Positions 55,426 through 63,878 of a DNA stretch of 64,000 nucleotides are shown here, in pieces. The stretch is from Phycisphaerales bacterium (lineage in GTDB: Bacteria > Planctomycetota > Phycisphaerae > Phycisphaerales > UBA1924): contig JALUWX010000121.1 in assembly GCA_027019265.1 (NCBI GenBank), positions 1-64,000 of the forward strand, in the 5' to 3' direction. The stretch's first letter is position 1. Each line of letters opens with the position of its first letter. The position numbers were made by a program, and so were the translations under genes. Below the pieces are notes generated by a model. It was not told the DNA's origin, did not search any database, and saw only the letters and a list, made by a program, of their open reading frames with translations.

Positions 55426-56356
55426 TCGCGCCCCGGAGCTCTGAGAAGCTCGAAGCGCCCTGATCGAGCATCCACTTGGTCAGGCCCCGATCCACCTTGC
55501 GCCCCGCTTTCGGATCCGCGAAGCTCCCCGCGCCGATCTGGATCACGGTTGCGCCGGCCAGGATGAACTCGGCCGCATCCTCCCACCTCGTCACACCCCC
55601 GGCGGCGACGATGTCCACCCCGGCCTCCTTCGCGAACTGGGTGTACACCAGGTGCACGAGCCGGACGACGATCGGATGGATCGCCGGCCCCGACAACCCC
55701 CCGGTTGTATTCGCGAGGATCGGTTCGCGGGTCCGGACATCGATCCCCATCGCTGGGACCGTGTTCGTGAGGGTGATCGCCTTCGCGCCCGATTCGATCG
55801 CGACCTTCGAGATGTCCACGATCGTGTGCGGGGTCCCGACGACGATGGGGGAGAGCTTCACGATCAGGGTCAACCCCGGAGCGGCATTCGATACCGAAGT
55901 CACCAACTCCCGGAGCGCCCCCGGATCCGCGCCGAACTCGAGCCCGGAGTGGACGTTCGGGCACGACACGTTGAGCTCGACCAAATCGAGCCCGTCACAC
56001 TCGTCCATCGCTCGCGTGACTTCGACGTAGTCCTCGATCGAATCGCCGGCGATGGACCCGATGATCCGGGTCTCCACGTCCCTGATCCGGGGCGCGACAT
56101 CCGTGCGCCATCCGTCGAGCCCGGGGTTCGCGAGCCCGATCGCATTGATCATCCCCGATCGGGTCCATGTGATCCGGGGATAGGGGTTTCCGTCCCGTTT
56201 GTACCGAGTGATGGATTTGGTGACCAGACCACCGATCGAGCGGAGATCGAGCACATCGCGCATCTCATCGAGCACCCCGCACGTCCCGGCGGCCAGCAGG
56301 ACCGGGGATCTCAGGGTGTGTCCAGCAAGTTCGACACTCGATGTCGTGTGGCTCAT
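55409..56356 (-). CDS. pyrD: Dihydroorotate dehydrogenase, class 1B catalytic subunit
   Basis: 315 residues. PyrD oxidises dihydroorotate to orotate in pyrimidine synthesis. The FMN-barrel signatures KSITRYKRDGNPYPRI, ELNVSCPNVHSG and AAGGVTRWEDAAEFILAGA are present; the catalytic base is Cys132 (NVSCPN), which marks class 1B, the NAD-linked type needing a PyrK electron-transfer subunit. PyrK is not in the window. A TACCCT hexamer lies seven bases before the ATG. Confidence 0.95.
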   Translation of the reverse strand: MSHTTSSVELAGHTLRSPVLLAAGTCGVLDEMRDVLDLRSIGGLVTKSITRYKRDGNPYPRITWTRSGMINAIGLANPGLDGWRTDVAPRIRDVETRIIGSIAGDSIEDYVEVTRAMDECDGLDLVELNVSCPNVHSGLEFGADPGALRELVTSVSNAAPGLTLIVKLSPIVVGTPHTIVDISKVAIESGAKAITLTNTVPAMGIDVRTREPILANTTGGLSGPAIHPIVVRLVHLVYTQFAKEAGVDIVAAGGVTRWEDAAEFILAGATVIQIGAGSFADPKAGRKVDRGLTKWMLDQGASSFSELRGAIKRPS

Positions 56357-56363
56357 CGCACAC

Positions 56364-56369
56364 AGGGTA
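56364..56369 (-). promoter_or_regulatory. -10 hexamer before pyrD
   Basis: TACCCT, seven bases, ATG 56356. Confidence 0.4.
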
Positions 56370-56418
56370 CGCTCGTTGCGCTAGGGTTGGGGTCCAGGAA
56401 GACGACCAGGAGGACGAC

Positions 56419-57156
56419 GTGGATCTCGAAACCAGGATCAAGCAGTTCAGGACACTCCTCGAGAGCGATCCCGACAACGACATGGCACACTTCTCCTTGG
56501 GGAACGCCCTCCTCCAGGCCGACCGGAAGCATGAAGCGGCCCTCTCTTTCATCGCGTGTACCAAGATCAACCCCGGGATGACCAAGGCCTACCAGCTCGC
56601 GGCCCGGGCGCTCATCGACTCGGGTCACTCCGATGACGCGATGGACGTCCTCCATGACGGGTACATCGAAGCGACCAAGCGGGGAGACATGCTCCCGAAA
56701 AACGCGATGGCCGAGATGTTCGGAGAGCTCCGGCTCGAGGTCCCCGTGGTCGAGACGGCGCAAGCGTCAGCGCCCGAAGAGGTTGGCGGCGATTTCAAGG
56801 ACCGGAAGACCGGACGGATGGGAACCCAGCTCGCGCGTCGTCCGTTCAAGGGTCCCGTCGGCGAATGGATCTACGAGAATATTTCGAAGCAGACCTTCGA
56901 CGAATGGATCGGGATGGGGACCAAGATCATCAACGAGCTCCGTCTCGATCTCTCGCGCGACGAACACGATGCTGTTTACGACTATGCGATGCGCATTTAC
57001 ATCGGATTGACCGATGAGATCTACAACGAGATCACCGACGGCAAGTCGCCCCCCATGCCGGACGGTCAGTTCAAGTCCGTGATCGATGAAATCATGGCGC
57101 GGGGTGGTCACCTCGAAGACCTCCAGGGACAGATGCACACGCGCGTCGAGGACTGA
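56419..57156 (+). CDS. TPR protein fused to a YggX-like Fe(II)-trafficking domain
   Basis: 245 residues. Residues about 5-85 form two tetratricopeptide-like helix pairs (NDMAHFSLGNALLQADRKHEAALSF seen in part). Residues about 144-195 match YggX, the bacterial protein that protects Fe-S clusters from oxidation: VGEWIYENISK aligns with the LGKRIYNEISK of YggX, and MGTKIINELRLDLSRDEH with QTMLINEKKLNMMNAEH. The N-terminal Cys of YggX, needed for its activity in enteric bacteria, is not evident. A linker with RMGTQLARRPF joins the halves. The start is GTG 56419, with AGGAGG five bases upstream. Confidence 0.8.
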   Translation: MDLETRIKQFRTLLESDPDNDMAHFSLGNALLQADRKHEAALSFIACTKINPGMTKAYQLAARALIDSGHSDDAMDVLHDGYIEATKRGDMLPKNAMAEMFGELRLEVPVVETAQASAPEEVGGDFKDRKTGRMGTQLARRPFKGPVGEWIYENISKQTFDEWIGMGTKIINELRLDLSRDEHDAVYDYAMRIYIGLTDEIYNEITDGKSPPMPDGQFKSVIDEIMARGGHLEDLQGQMHTRVED

Positions 57157-57211
57157 TCCAGCACCCCGAAAGTACGGTCGCTCCGGAGTGGGAGGCCTAG
57201 AGTCCGACCGC

Positions 57212-58099
57212 ATGATGTTCTCGCTCAATACCAACTCTATCCGCGACGTGATCAATCGCCGCGGAGCCCGTTCGCTGTCCCCGCAGGACCTCCCGCGCTA
57301 CGCGAGCGAGAACCTCGGTCTTCACGCGATCAACTTCACGACCGACCTCCTCAAGGGGATGGACCCGTCATCGATCACGAAGATCCGTGACGAGGGGGAC
57401 CGCTGCGGTTGCGCGTGCTTGATGCTCGAGCAATCGGACCCCCTCCCGATCGGGGACCCCAACGATAAAAAAGCGCTCGAAGCGATCGATCGGATGAAGC
57501 GCGTTGTGAAAGCGGCCGGGCTCCTTGGGTGCAACGCGGTGTCCGTGAAAATCAAAGCGCAGGATTCGGACCAGACCTTCGAACGCGCCGCCAAAAGCAT
57601 GAAACGGGTCCTCGAGAGCGCGGACGACGCGGAAATGAACGTCCTCATCGCGCCCGCCCCCGGGCTGACGGAGGATCCGGAGCGACTCACCGAACTCGTC
57701 AAAGCGATCGGGGGGTTCCGTATCGGGACCATGCCCGACTTCGAGACGGCCGTCGCTTCGGGTGATCCCGTTGCGTATCTCAAGAAACTGACCCCGTACG
57801 CCTCCGTGGTCAACGCATCGACTTTAGCGTTCGAGATCGTGGAACCCGCCGCGGAGCGCGACGACGACACCGCGCCCACGGGGCTCGACGAGCTCGCCGC
57901 TGAACTCGAGGGGATGATGGACGCACCACCCCCCGAACACGTCGGATTCGATCTGAACGCGGTTGTGGGCGCGATCGTCGCTGTTGGTTTCGATGGGAAC
58001 ATCGCCCTTGACTACAGGGGTGAGGGAGATGGTACACTGGGTGTGTTGCATGCCCGTGAAGCGATCGAAGCCGCGATCGACATCGCGAAAGAAAGCTGA
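57212..58099 (+). CDS. Sugar-isomerase/AP-endonuclease-like TIM-barrel protein
   Basis: 295 residues of the xylose-isomerase-like TIM-barrel superfamily. Visible elements are alternating strands and helices (AINFTTDLL, LGCNAVSVKIK, NVLIAPAPG, GFRIGTMPDFE, ASVVNASTL, NIALDYRG). Metal-binding Glu/His residues are not obvious in the usual positions, so catalysis is uncertain. An acidic insert (EPAAERDDDTAPTG) lies late. A TAGAGT hexamer is 8 bases before ATG 57212. It precedes cmk by 39 bases, so co-transcription is likely. Confidence 0.65.
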   Translation: MMFSLNTNSIRDVINRRGARSLSPQDLPRYASENLGLHAINFTTDLLKGMDPSSITKIRDEGDRCGCACLMLEQSDPLPIGDPNDKKALEAIDRMKRVVKAAGLLGCNAVSVKIKAQDSDQTFERAAKSMKRVLESADDAEMNVLIAPAPGLTEDPERLTELVKAIGGFRIGTMPDFETAVASGDPVAYLKKLTPYASVVNASTLAFEIVEPAAERDDDTAPTGLDELAAELEGMMDAPPPEHVGFDLNAVVGAIVAVGFDGNIALDYRGEGDGTLGVLHAREAIEAAIDIAKES

Positions 58100-58138
58100 G
58101 ATCGTTCTGAACGTGGAATGTCCCGAGCGGAGGCGTGT

Positions 58139-58897
58139 GTGAGCACGATCACCAAGAGCACAAGCACGGACACGCGAGAGGGTCACGACACAGTGCCCGA
58201 CGACCAGCCCATCATCATCACGATCGACGGCCCGGCCGGGACGGGCAAGTCCACCGTCGCGCGTCTCCTTGCGGAGCGGCTGGGTCTGGACTTCCTCGAC
58301 ACGGGCGCGATGTACAGAGCGGCCGCCGCGATCATGATCGATCGTGGATACGAAGAGGACGAAACCGGAGAGCTCGTCTCCGCCGTCATCGGCGCGGATC
58401 TCCACTTCGATTGGTCCCAGGACCCCCCGACGATCCTCGCGTGGGATACGCCGATCGACCACCGGATCCGCTCGAACGATGTCACGGACCGGGTCTCGTT
58501 CGTCGCGAAGATCTCCGAGCTCCGTCATCACATGGTGCGTAAGCAGCGCATCATCTGGGCGCAGCACCCGAGGCTCGTCAGCGAAGGGCGCGACCAGGGC
58601 TCCGTTGCGTTCCCCGATGCGCCCGTGAAGTTCTACCTCGATGCTGATCCGATGATCCGCGCGCAGCGAAGGATCGATCAACTCGGGATCGACCCCGAAA
58701 CTATGACCGTCGAGGAGATGTGCGAGCGCATCATCCATCGGGACGAACTCGATTCCACCCGATCCGACGGCCCGCTCGTCTGCCCGGACGACGCGATCCG
58801 GATCGACACCTCCGAGCTCGAGATCGACGAAGTCGTCGAGAAGCTCGCGACCCTCGCCCTTGAGCGGATCGAGCAGATCGCGCGATCGAAGCCCTGA
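58139..58897 (+). CDS. cmk: Cytidylate kinase
   Basis: 252 residues. Phosphorylates CMP and dCMP. P-loop GPAGTGKSTVARLLAERLG, DTGAMYRA (CMP-binding) and VSEGRDQGSVAFPDA are hallmarks; the last usually reads GRD(I/M)GTVVFP, so Gln replaces the hydrophobic residue. LDADPMIRAQRR and IHRDELDSTR complete the NMP and lid regions. The GTG start at 58139 has GGAGG five bases upstream; the ATG at 58118 does not. A Thr/Ser-rich tail of about 20 residues precedes the domain. plsC follows 11 bases later. Confidence 0.95.
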   Translation: MSTITKSTSTDTREGHDTVPDDQPIIITIDGPAGTGKSTVARLLAERLGLDFLDTGAMYRAAAAIMIDRGYEEDETGELVSAVIGADLHFDWSQDPPTILAWDTPIDHRIRSNDVTDRVSFVAKISELRHHMVRKQRIIWAQHPRLVSEGRDQGSVAFPDAPVKFYLDADPMIRAQRRIDQLGIDPETMTVEEMCERIIHRDELDSTRSDGPLVCPDDAIRIDTSELEIDEVVEKLATLALERIEQIARSKP

Positions 58898-58908
58898 GGC
58901 GTTCCCCG

Positions 58909-59580
58909 ATGACCGCTCGATTCCGCGCCCGCCATCCGGGATCCACGTACCTCGGGATCCTCTTCTTCGATGTCTGCCGCCAACTCCTCAAGCTCAAGTT
59001 CAGGATCGTCTATCGCACACGGGTCCGAGGGCTCCGGAATGTTCCGGATTCCGGCCCCGTCCTCCTGATCGCGAACCACCAGTCGTTCTACGACCCGCCG
59101 CTCATCGGGTGCTGGATCGGACGTCGTCAGGTGGACTTTCTCGCGCGGGGGGGGCTCTTCAAGTTCAAGCCCTTCGCGTGGCTCATCTCCACACTCCACG
59201 CAACCCCGATCAAACAGGGCTCGGGGGACACGGGCGCGATGAAGGAAGTCCTGAAGCGACTCAGCGAAGGGCGCGCGATGCTCATCTTCCCCGAGGGATC
59301 GCGCACTCCGGATGGGGACATCCAGGACTTCCAGCGCGGGACCGCCGTCCTCCTCAAGCGGGCGCACTGCACCATCGTCCCGGTCGCGGTAGCCGGTGTC
59401 TACAACGTCTGGCCACGCTCTCGCAAGGTCCCCAAGCTCTTCGCGAAACGCATGAGCGTTGTCTACGGCGAACCAATCGCGTCCGATCAGCTGATGATCG
59501 ATGGCCCGGACCGCGCCATGGCGCAGCTCCGTGAGCGGGTCGAGTCGCTGCTCGTCGAAGCGGAATCCCTCAGGAACTGA
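58909..59580 (+). CDS. plsC: PlsC-type 1-acylglycerol-3-phosphate acyltransferase
   Basis: 223 residues. Transfers an acyl group to lysophosphatidic acid at the inner membrane. The HX4D motif is His57-Asp62 (NHQSFYD) and the second motif reads FPEGSRTPDG. A hydrophobic N-terminal segment (YLGILFFDVCRQLLKL) is probably membrane-associated. A third conserved block is IVPVAVAGVYNVWPR. Tightly linked to cmk, a pairing common in bacteria. Confidence 0.93.
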   Translation: MTARFRARHPGSTYLGILFFDVCRQLLKLKFRIVYRTRVRGLRNVPDSGPVLLIANHQSFYDPPLIGCWIGRRQVDFLARGGLFKFKPFAWLISTLHATPIKQGSGDTGAMKEVLKRLSEGRAMLIFPEGSRTPDGDIQDFQRGTAVLLKRAHCTIVPVAVAGVYNVWPRSRKVPKLFAKRMSVVYGEPIASDQLMIDGPDRAMAQLRERVESLLVEAESLRN

Positions 59581-59586
59581 CCACCA

Positions 59587-61653
59587 TCATTCGTCGCGCA
59601 TGACAGGTTCATCCGATCCTGTTCCCCCCAATGTCTCGTTGGGGGTTGTCGCACCGGATTCGGATTGGGGCTCGCTTGAGGGAGGATTGACGGGGACCAG
59701 GAGTGTGCGTCTCGGTTCGAGACCCGGACGGTTCTCGACCACGGGCTGGGTCGGATCGTCGAGCGGTGCGAGCGTCGTCTCCCCGCCGCTCGTCTCGGGA
59801 CGGAGCTCGATCTCATCGGGCTGGGTCGTCCGGAGGAGCGAAGCGAGCAGCTGATCCTCTTCCGTCGCAAACGCGATCTCCATCCCGAGCTGCCCGTAGA
59901 TCTCGTAGAGCGCGCCCACAACCTCGGAGTAGGAGAGCCCGAGACCCCGATTCCTCGAGCCGGGTGTGGGTTCGGTCGCAAGAAACTCAACGAGCCCGGG
60001 GAGGGTGTTCGGGACATCGCTGTGGGTGTAGGTCCGTCGCGCCTTGTCGTCCCTGTAGTACGCGCGGATCGGGGATCCCTCGTCATCGGAGGCGAACATC
60101 AGCCGATCCGACCACGCGCTCGCAAGGAGCGGGGTCTTCGCGATCTGGTTCTCTCCGAAAAGCACGATCCGGGGTTCACGCTGCTGGGAGATATAGATCA
60201 GTGGATCCCCGAACGGAACGATGTCGAGGAAGAACTTCCCCGCAACCAGTGTCCGGGTCACGCCTCGGACCGGATCGTTCGAGATCTGGACCCGCGCGAG
60301 CACGTCGAGCTGTCGATCGATCACGCCGTTGGTGACCGCGGCCCGGTTGCTGGTTCCGAGCGATGAAGCGATCCGACGCTTCCGCGCGTTGATCGCTCGG
60401 TTCATCAACCCCTCGTAGGCCTCGACCCGGATCGCGAGCTGGTCCGATTCGAGCAGCTCGCGCAGGACCTGATCGGGGATCATCGAATCCTCGATCCGCG
60501 CGAGGAGCCCGATCGCGTCGGTCTGCAGACTCGCCGGGCCTTCGAGCGCGATCTTGGAAAGCGGCTCGACACACTTCGGATCCTCAAGACCCGCGCCCGC
60601 CCTGAGCGCGGCCAACCGGGGCGCGGCTTCCGGGTAGTCGTACAGATCACGGATCGCCGGGAGCGCCCGCTTCCCAAGCGCCTGCAGACACCACGACATA
60701 TCCCCCGCGAGGTACGGCTGGTTCTCGACGGCCGTCGCGTAGCGTTGCGCGTAGATCTCGGGGTAGGACTGGTCGATCGTCAAGTGGGTGATGAGCTGTA
60801 CGAACTCCTCGCGCCGGTCCGCGAAGCGCTGGGGGACCTGCACGAGCACAAGCGATTCATCGATCCCCCGAGCCGTCTCGTAGCGCTCGCTCGGAGCGCT
60901 GGGGAACATCGTGTTGATCGCGCGCACGATCTGTCGTGCGCGCTGGTGCGAAGCGTTGTCGAGGATGATCTGCATCTCCGACGTCTCGGTCACGTACCCC
61001 CCGTCGAGGATGCGCCCGACGTTGCGCGAGACCGCGTCGTATTCGTTCCCGGGTTCAGCGAACGGGTTCAGGAACAGCGGCCCTTTCGCTTCCGCGACGA
61101 TCCTCGCTTGACGATCCGCATAGGTCGAAGGCGGACCCACACGCAATCGGGTCGTCCAGAGCTTCCCGCCCTCAAGACTCGAGGCGTTGATCGCGCGGAC
61201 ATACACATCGAAGCTCTCCCCGGACTTCGCGCCGGGGGGGACGGCCGCTTGAACGATGACGGCCGCCGTGTTCGGATCATTCAGGAGCGCCCGGGGTGAC
61301 ATCCCGCGGAGCGGTGAGTTCGGATCGTCGTTCGCAACACTGATCCCGTTCAGCCCCATCTCGCGTTCGAGGTGGGCCGCGTATTGCTCGGGGATCGGAA
61401 GCCCACCCGTGCCGTCGAGCCCAACGACAAACCCGATCCCGGAGACCAGGGTGGAAGAGTTCCCGATGACCCGCGCTTCCGCGCCGATCGTCCCGCGCAG
61501 GGGGGTGGGGATGTCACGGACGACGGTGGGGGTGCTGCGCTGGGGTTTGGGGACGGGTTTCTTCTTGAACGCGCCGCACGAGACGAGCGGAGAGAGCGAG
61601 AACAGCGCGATGACGGAGATCGCGAGGATCGTTCGAACGTTCGTGTGGATCAA
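59587..61653 (-). CDS. FlgI-like (P-ring) lipoprotein with HEAT-like repeats
   Basis: 688 residues, start at TTG 61653 with AGGAG upstream. A lipobox (LVSC, Cys26) predicts a lipoprotein. Residues about 55-250 resemble flagellar P-ring FlgI: LVSGIGFVVGLDGTGG, NTAAVIVQAAVPPGAKSGE, VRAINASSLEGGKLWTTRL. FlgI is normally about 370 residues and periplasmic. Beyond the P-ring-like core, about 290-430 is a HEAT-like helical array (WCLQALGKRALPAIRDL, EPLSKIALEGPASLQTDAIGLLARIED), followed by a beta-rich tail and a Pro/Ser/Thr/Glu-rich end. No other flagellar gene is in the window. It could be an outer-membrane ring subunit or an unrelated envelope ring. Confidence 0.75.
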   Translation of the reverse strand: MIHTNVRTILAISVIALFSLSPLVSCGAFKKKPVPKPQRSTPTVVRDIPTPLRGTIGAEARVIGNSSTLVSGIGFVVGLDGTGGLPIPEQYAAHLEREMGLNGISVANDDPNSPLRGMSPRALLNDPNTAAVIVQAAVPPGAKSGESFDVYVRAINASSLEGGKLWTTRLRVGPPSTYADRQARIVAEAKGPLFLNPFAEPGNEYDAVSRNVGRILDGGYVTETSEMQIILDNASHQRARQIVRAINTMFPSAPSERYETARGIDESLVLVQVPQRFADRREEFVQLITHLTIDQSYPEIYAQRYATAVENQPYLAGDMSWCLQALGKRALPAIRDLYDYPEAAPRLAALRAGAGLEDPKCVEPLSKIALEGPASLQTDAIGLLARIEDSMIPDQVLRELLESDQLAIRVEAYEGLMNRAINARKRRIASSLGTSNRAAVTNGVIDRQLDVLARVQISNDPVRGVTRTLVAGKFFLDIVPFGDPLIYISQQREPRIVLFGENQIAKTPLLASAWSDRLMFASDDEGSPIRAYYRDDKARRTYTHSDVPNTLPGLVEFLATEPTPGSRNRGLGLSYSEVVGALYEIYGQLGMEIAFATEEDQLLASLLRTTQPDEIELRPETSGGETTLAPLDDPTQPVVENRPGLEPRRTLLVPVNPPSSEPQSESGATTPNETLGGTGSDEPVMRDE

Positions 61654-62642
61654 ACCGAACTCCTGTCGTCGGATCGTTCGTGTGTGCGGACCAACACGTG
61701 CCGTGCAGACCCCTGCATTTTCAGGGATTTGGGCGCGATGGGGGAGTCGGCACGCGCATCCCGCGCACGCCGTGTTCATCCCATACGCACGCGAGGGGTG
61801 AGTGTATGCATTCCGTTCCGAAACCTGTACGACACACACTCGAACTCCCCCTCGAGAACAGGTCGGCCGGGCGCGCCTGTGGAAAACCGAATGGAATGTG
61901 GCTGGGGGATACGCTTCACCGCATTTGGATTGTGTACGGATTCCGTTTTCAACCACATCCAGCATGCAGAACGAGGTAAGCGATTACCAAGCGAGATCTT
62001 GGATCGTGTGCCCGAACTCAGGATGAACAGTCTCGGGAGAGCCCCCTTGTTTCGGCGGAATGTGAATTCGCACGATTTTTGGTGAAAACACAACGCATTG
62101 CGTACCACAACCTGTGGTGGATCGCTATCATCCTGACCTTGCTCTGCCCAGATGTTGGGGCGTTGCGAGCTGATAAGTGAAGAATCCCGTCCCCGCGAGC
62201 CATTGCGTGACAAGGACTTGGAATCAACCGACAGGTTGTCCACCGAGCCCTGTCAACGCTCGGTCAAGGTTGCGTGAGCAACCCGGATCCGCTCAAATAG
62301 GGTGTCCCCATGGAACAGTTCCGATTTTGGAGTTTGGACGGGGTTTGGTCGAGCCGATCATCAACGTGATCGGGTCGGGATTCAGGGGTCGGCGGAGTGT
62401 CCTGGTGGGCCGGACGCCGAACCCAACGAGGCCGCTGCCTGGCGTGCGCGGGCAGCCCACACAGCGCGTGTTCGTGTCCGGGTTCGACGATCCTCAACAG
62501 ATCATCGAGCACGCTCATCGTTCGCGCCCACGTTCCCGGGATGGATCCCGATACGTGTTCGGAGGCAACCGCCGCTCACCCGAGCGGCACAACGCGGGTC
62601 CGGGTCGTCCCCCATCCGCGCGAGAAAGAAGGAGCGAGCGAC
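61654..62642. other. 989-base region without a convincing gene
   Basis: Lower GC than the average. Frames in it have noise-like composition. It contains two short adjacent stems (62242-62283), a palindromic GTGAATTCGCAC-like site near 62060, and one GGAAC/GTTCC dyad near 62315. Isolated near-matches to a DnaA box (TGTGGAAAA at about 61878, TGTGGATCA at about 61644) are too few and dispersed to call an origin. A 155-residue minus-strand frame (61776-62243) is noted but not accepted. The dcd gene begins at its right end. Confidence 0.5.
62242..62283. repeat. Two adjacent hairpins
   Basis: ACCGAGC/GCTCGGT (62242-62264) and GGTTGC/GCAACC with GTGA loop (62268-62283). No T-run. Could be part of a structured RNA in this gene-free stretch. 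Confidence 0.5.
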
Positions 62643-63215
62643 ATGCCCGTCCTGTGCGACACCCAGATCGAGAACCTCGTCGAGATCAAACCGTTCGAGA
62701 AAGCCGTCAAGCGCGACGGCACCATCTCCTACGGCGTCTCGTCCTACGGCTACGACGTCCGCGTCGGGACCGTCTTCAAAATCTTCACCCCCACACCCAA
62801 GACCGGCGGGATCACCGTCGTCGATCCCAAAAACTTCACGGACGACCTCATGGTGACCGTGGACACCGCGGAGCAGGGCACGGACCACGTGGTCATCCCC
62901 CCGAACTCGTTCGCGTTGTGCGAGACCGTCGAGTGGTTCAACATCCCGCGCGACATCCTCGTCCTCTGTGTCGGCAAAAGCACCTACGCGCGTTGCGGGC
63001 TCATCGTGAACGTCACCCCCCTCGAGCCCGAGTGGCGCGGGAAGGTGACCCTCGAGATCTCCAACACCACCCCCCTCCCGGCGAAGGTCTACGCGAACGA
63101 AGGGGTCGCGCAGTTCGTCTTCCTCAAGGGCGACGAAGTCTGCGCCCAGAGCTACGCGGACAAGGCCGGGAAGTACCAGGACCAGTCGGGGCTCACCCTC
63201 CCGCGCGTCGACTGA
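62643..63215 (+). CDS. dcd: dCTP deaminase
   Basis: 190 residues. Converts dCTP to dUTP (or dUMP in bifunctional forms) for thymidylate supply. The trimeric dUTPase-like fold is shown by [19 protein letters not shown], the active-site [10 protein letters not shown] and [20 protein letters not shown], with the catalytic Glu in PEWRG context. AAGGAG lies before ATG 62643. Ends just before an AT-rich island. Confidence 0.95.
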   Translation: MPVLCDTQIENLVEIKPFEKAVKRDGTISYGVSSYGYDVRVGTVFKIFTPTPKTGGITVVDPKNFTDDLMVTVDTAEQGTDHVVIPPNSFALCETVEWFNIPRDILVLCVGKSTYARCGLIVNVTPLEPEWRGKVTLEISNTTPLPAKVYANEGVAQFVFLKGDEVCAQSYADKAGKYQDQSGLTLPRVD

Positions 63216-63307
63216 GCAGTATCGCATAATCCAATATCTTGTATAAATTGAAAATTATTACTGTGAATTTGCAGGAAGATAGGGTCTGAGACTCTAAGTA
63301 AAGATAG

Positions 63308-63320
63308 GAGTGTTGCATCC
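63308..63320 (+). repeat. 13-bp direct repeat, left copy
   Basis: GGAGTGTTGCATC, also at 63797-63809, flanking the Cas2-like gene 489 bases apart. Confidence 0.6.
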
Positions 63321-63370
63321 GTGGCAAATAATGTTGTCAATTTTGACGTCAAATGGTTGGCGTCTTTTAG

Positions 63371-63386
63371 TGCGGCTTTTGCCGCA
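63371..63386 (+). other. Stem-loop just before the Cas2-like gene
   Basis: TGCGGC/GCCGCA with TTTT loop, ending directly before the AGGAAGGAG ribosome site. It could tune translation initiation. Confidence 0.5.
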
Positions 63387-63403
63387 GGAAGGAGAATTGA
63401 CAG

Positions 63404-63679
63404 ATGTCTATTCTCGTTGTTTCTTATGACCTGCAGTCGCCAGGTCAGTCGTACGAGAGGCTCTATGAAGCAATTCAGAGTCTCGGTGTTGTTCATCGGG
63501 CGTTCGATTCTGTTTGGTTTGTTAAGACCAATCGGACGCCCAATCAAGCATTTGAATATCTGCGTCAAGTGCTGGACAACAATGATCTCTTGCTGGTCAA
63601 TCAACTCAGTAGTGGATACATGGGTTGGTTGCAAAAAGAAACTTGTGACTGGCTTAGCAACCAGTCACAAGCAGTATGA
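63404..63679 (+). CDS. Cas2/VapD-superfamily small protein, SinR-like annotation
   Basis: 91 residues. The fold pattern is a ferredoxin-like beta-alpha-beta: start VVSYDLQSPGQSYERLYEAIQ, then SLGVVHRAFDSVWFV, then NNDLLLVNQLSSGYM. This is the pattern of the small proteins often labelled 'SinR family', related to Cas2 and VapD nucleases (established family similarity); the assignment is from pattern only. No cas1, array or toxin-antitoxin partner is nearby. AAGGAG precedes ATG 63404. The gene is AT-rich against a GC-rich genome, indicating transfer. A strong inverted repeat covers its 3' end. Confidence 0.7.
   Translation: MSILVVSYDLQSPGQSYERLYEAIQSLGVVHRAFDSVWFVKTNRTPNQAFEYLRQVLDNNDLLLVNQLSSGYMGWLQKETCDWLSNQSQAV
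63642..63671. repeat. 11-bp perfect inverted repeat at the 3' end of the Cas2-like gene
   Basis: CTTGTGACTGG (63642-63652) and CCAGTCACAAG (63661-63671), loop of 8, within the last codons. No T-run follows. Confidence 0.8.
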
Positions 63680-63738
63680 GGTCGCTAGCTTGCTAGCAGT
63701 GAATCTGGTGAGTGAAGGCACCTGACTCACACCTGCGT

Positions 63739-63756
63739 CATGCTCGAAAGAGCATG
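63739..63756 (+). other. Tetraloop hairpin upstream of the reductase gene
   Basis: CATGCTC/GAGCATG closed by a GAAA tetraloop, a stable fold typical of structured RNA leaders. Confidence 0.6.
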
Positions 63757-63796
63757 GCGTGGATTATGCCCGACACGATTCTCTTCGGCAACATGT

Positions 63797-63809
63797 GGAG
63801 TGTTGCATC
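63797..63809 (+). repeat. 13-bp direct repeat, right copy
   Basis: Second GGAGTGTTGCATC, 70 bases before the reductase ATG. Confidence 0.6.
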
Positions 63810-63878
63810 AAAGAAAAACACGAAGATTGTGGACAAGCTGTCGGTTGTTGTCAACTACCTAGTAGTCAGGATGAGCGA

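Noticed and set aside
57086-57211. Extended N-terminus for the TIM-barrel protein
   Set aside because: The extra 42 codons overlap the preceding gene and have noise-like Arg/Ser composition.
61640-61890. DnaA-box-like sequences near 61644 and 61878 as an origin
   Set aside because: Only isolated near-matches, one in a coding sequence, with no cluster, AT-rich unwinding element or dnaA gene.
61776-62243. 155-residue minus-strand open frame in the gene-free gap
   Set aside because: Composition is scattered (many Arg, Ser, Pro, with no hydrophobic pattern), no ribosome site and no recognisable domain; more likely chance.
63404-63679. Cas2-like gene as evidence of a CRISPR system
   Set aside because: No cas1, other cas gene, leader or repeat array lies in the visible flanks; related SinR/VapD proteins occur alone.
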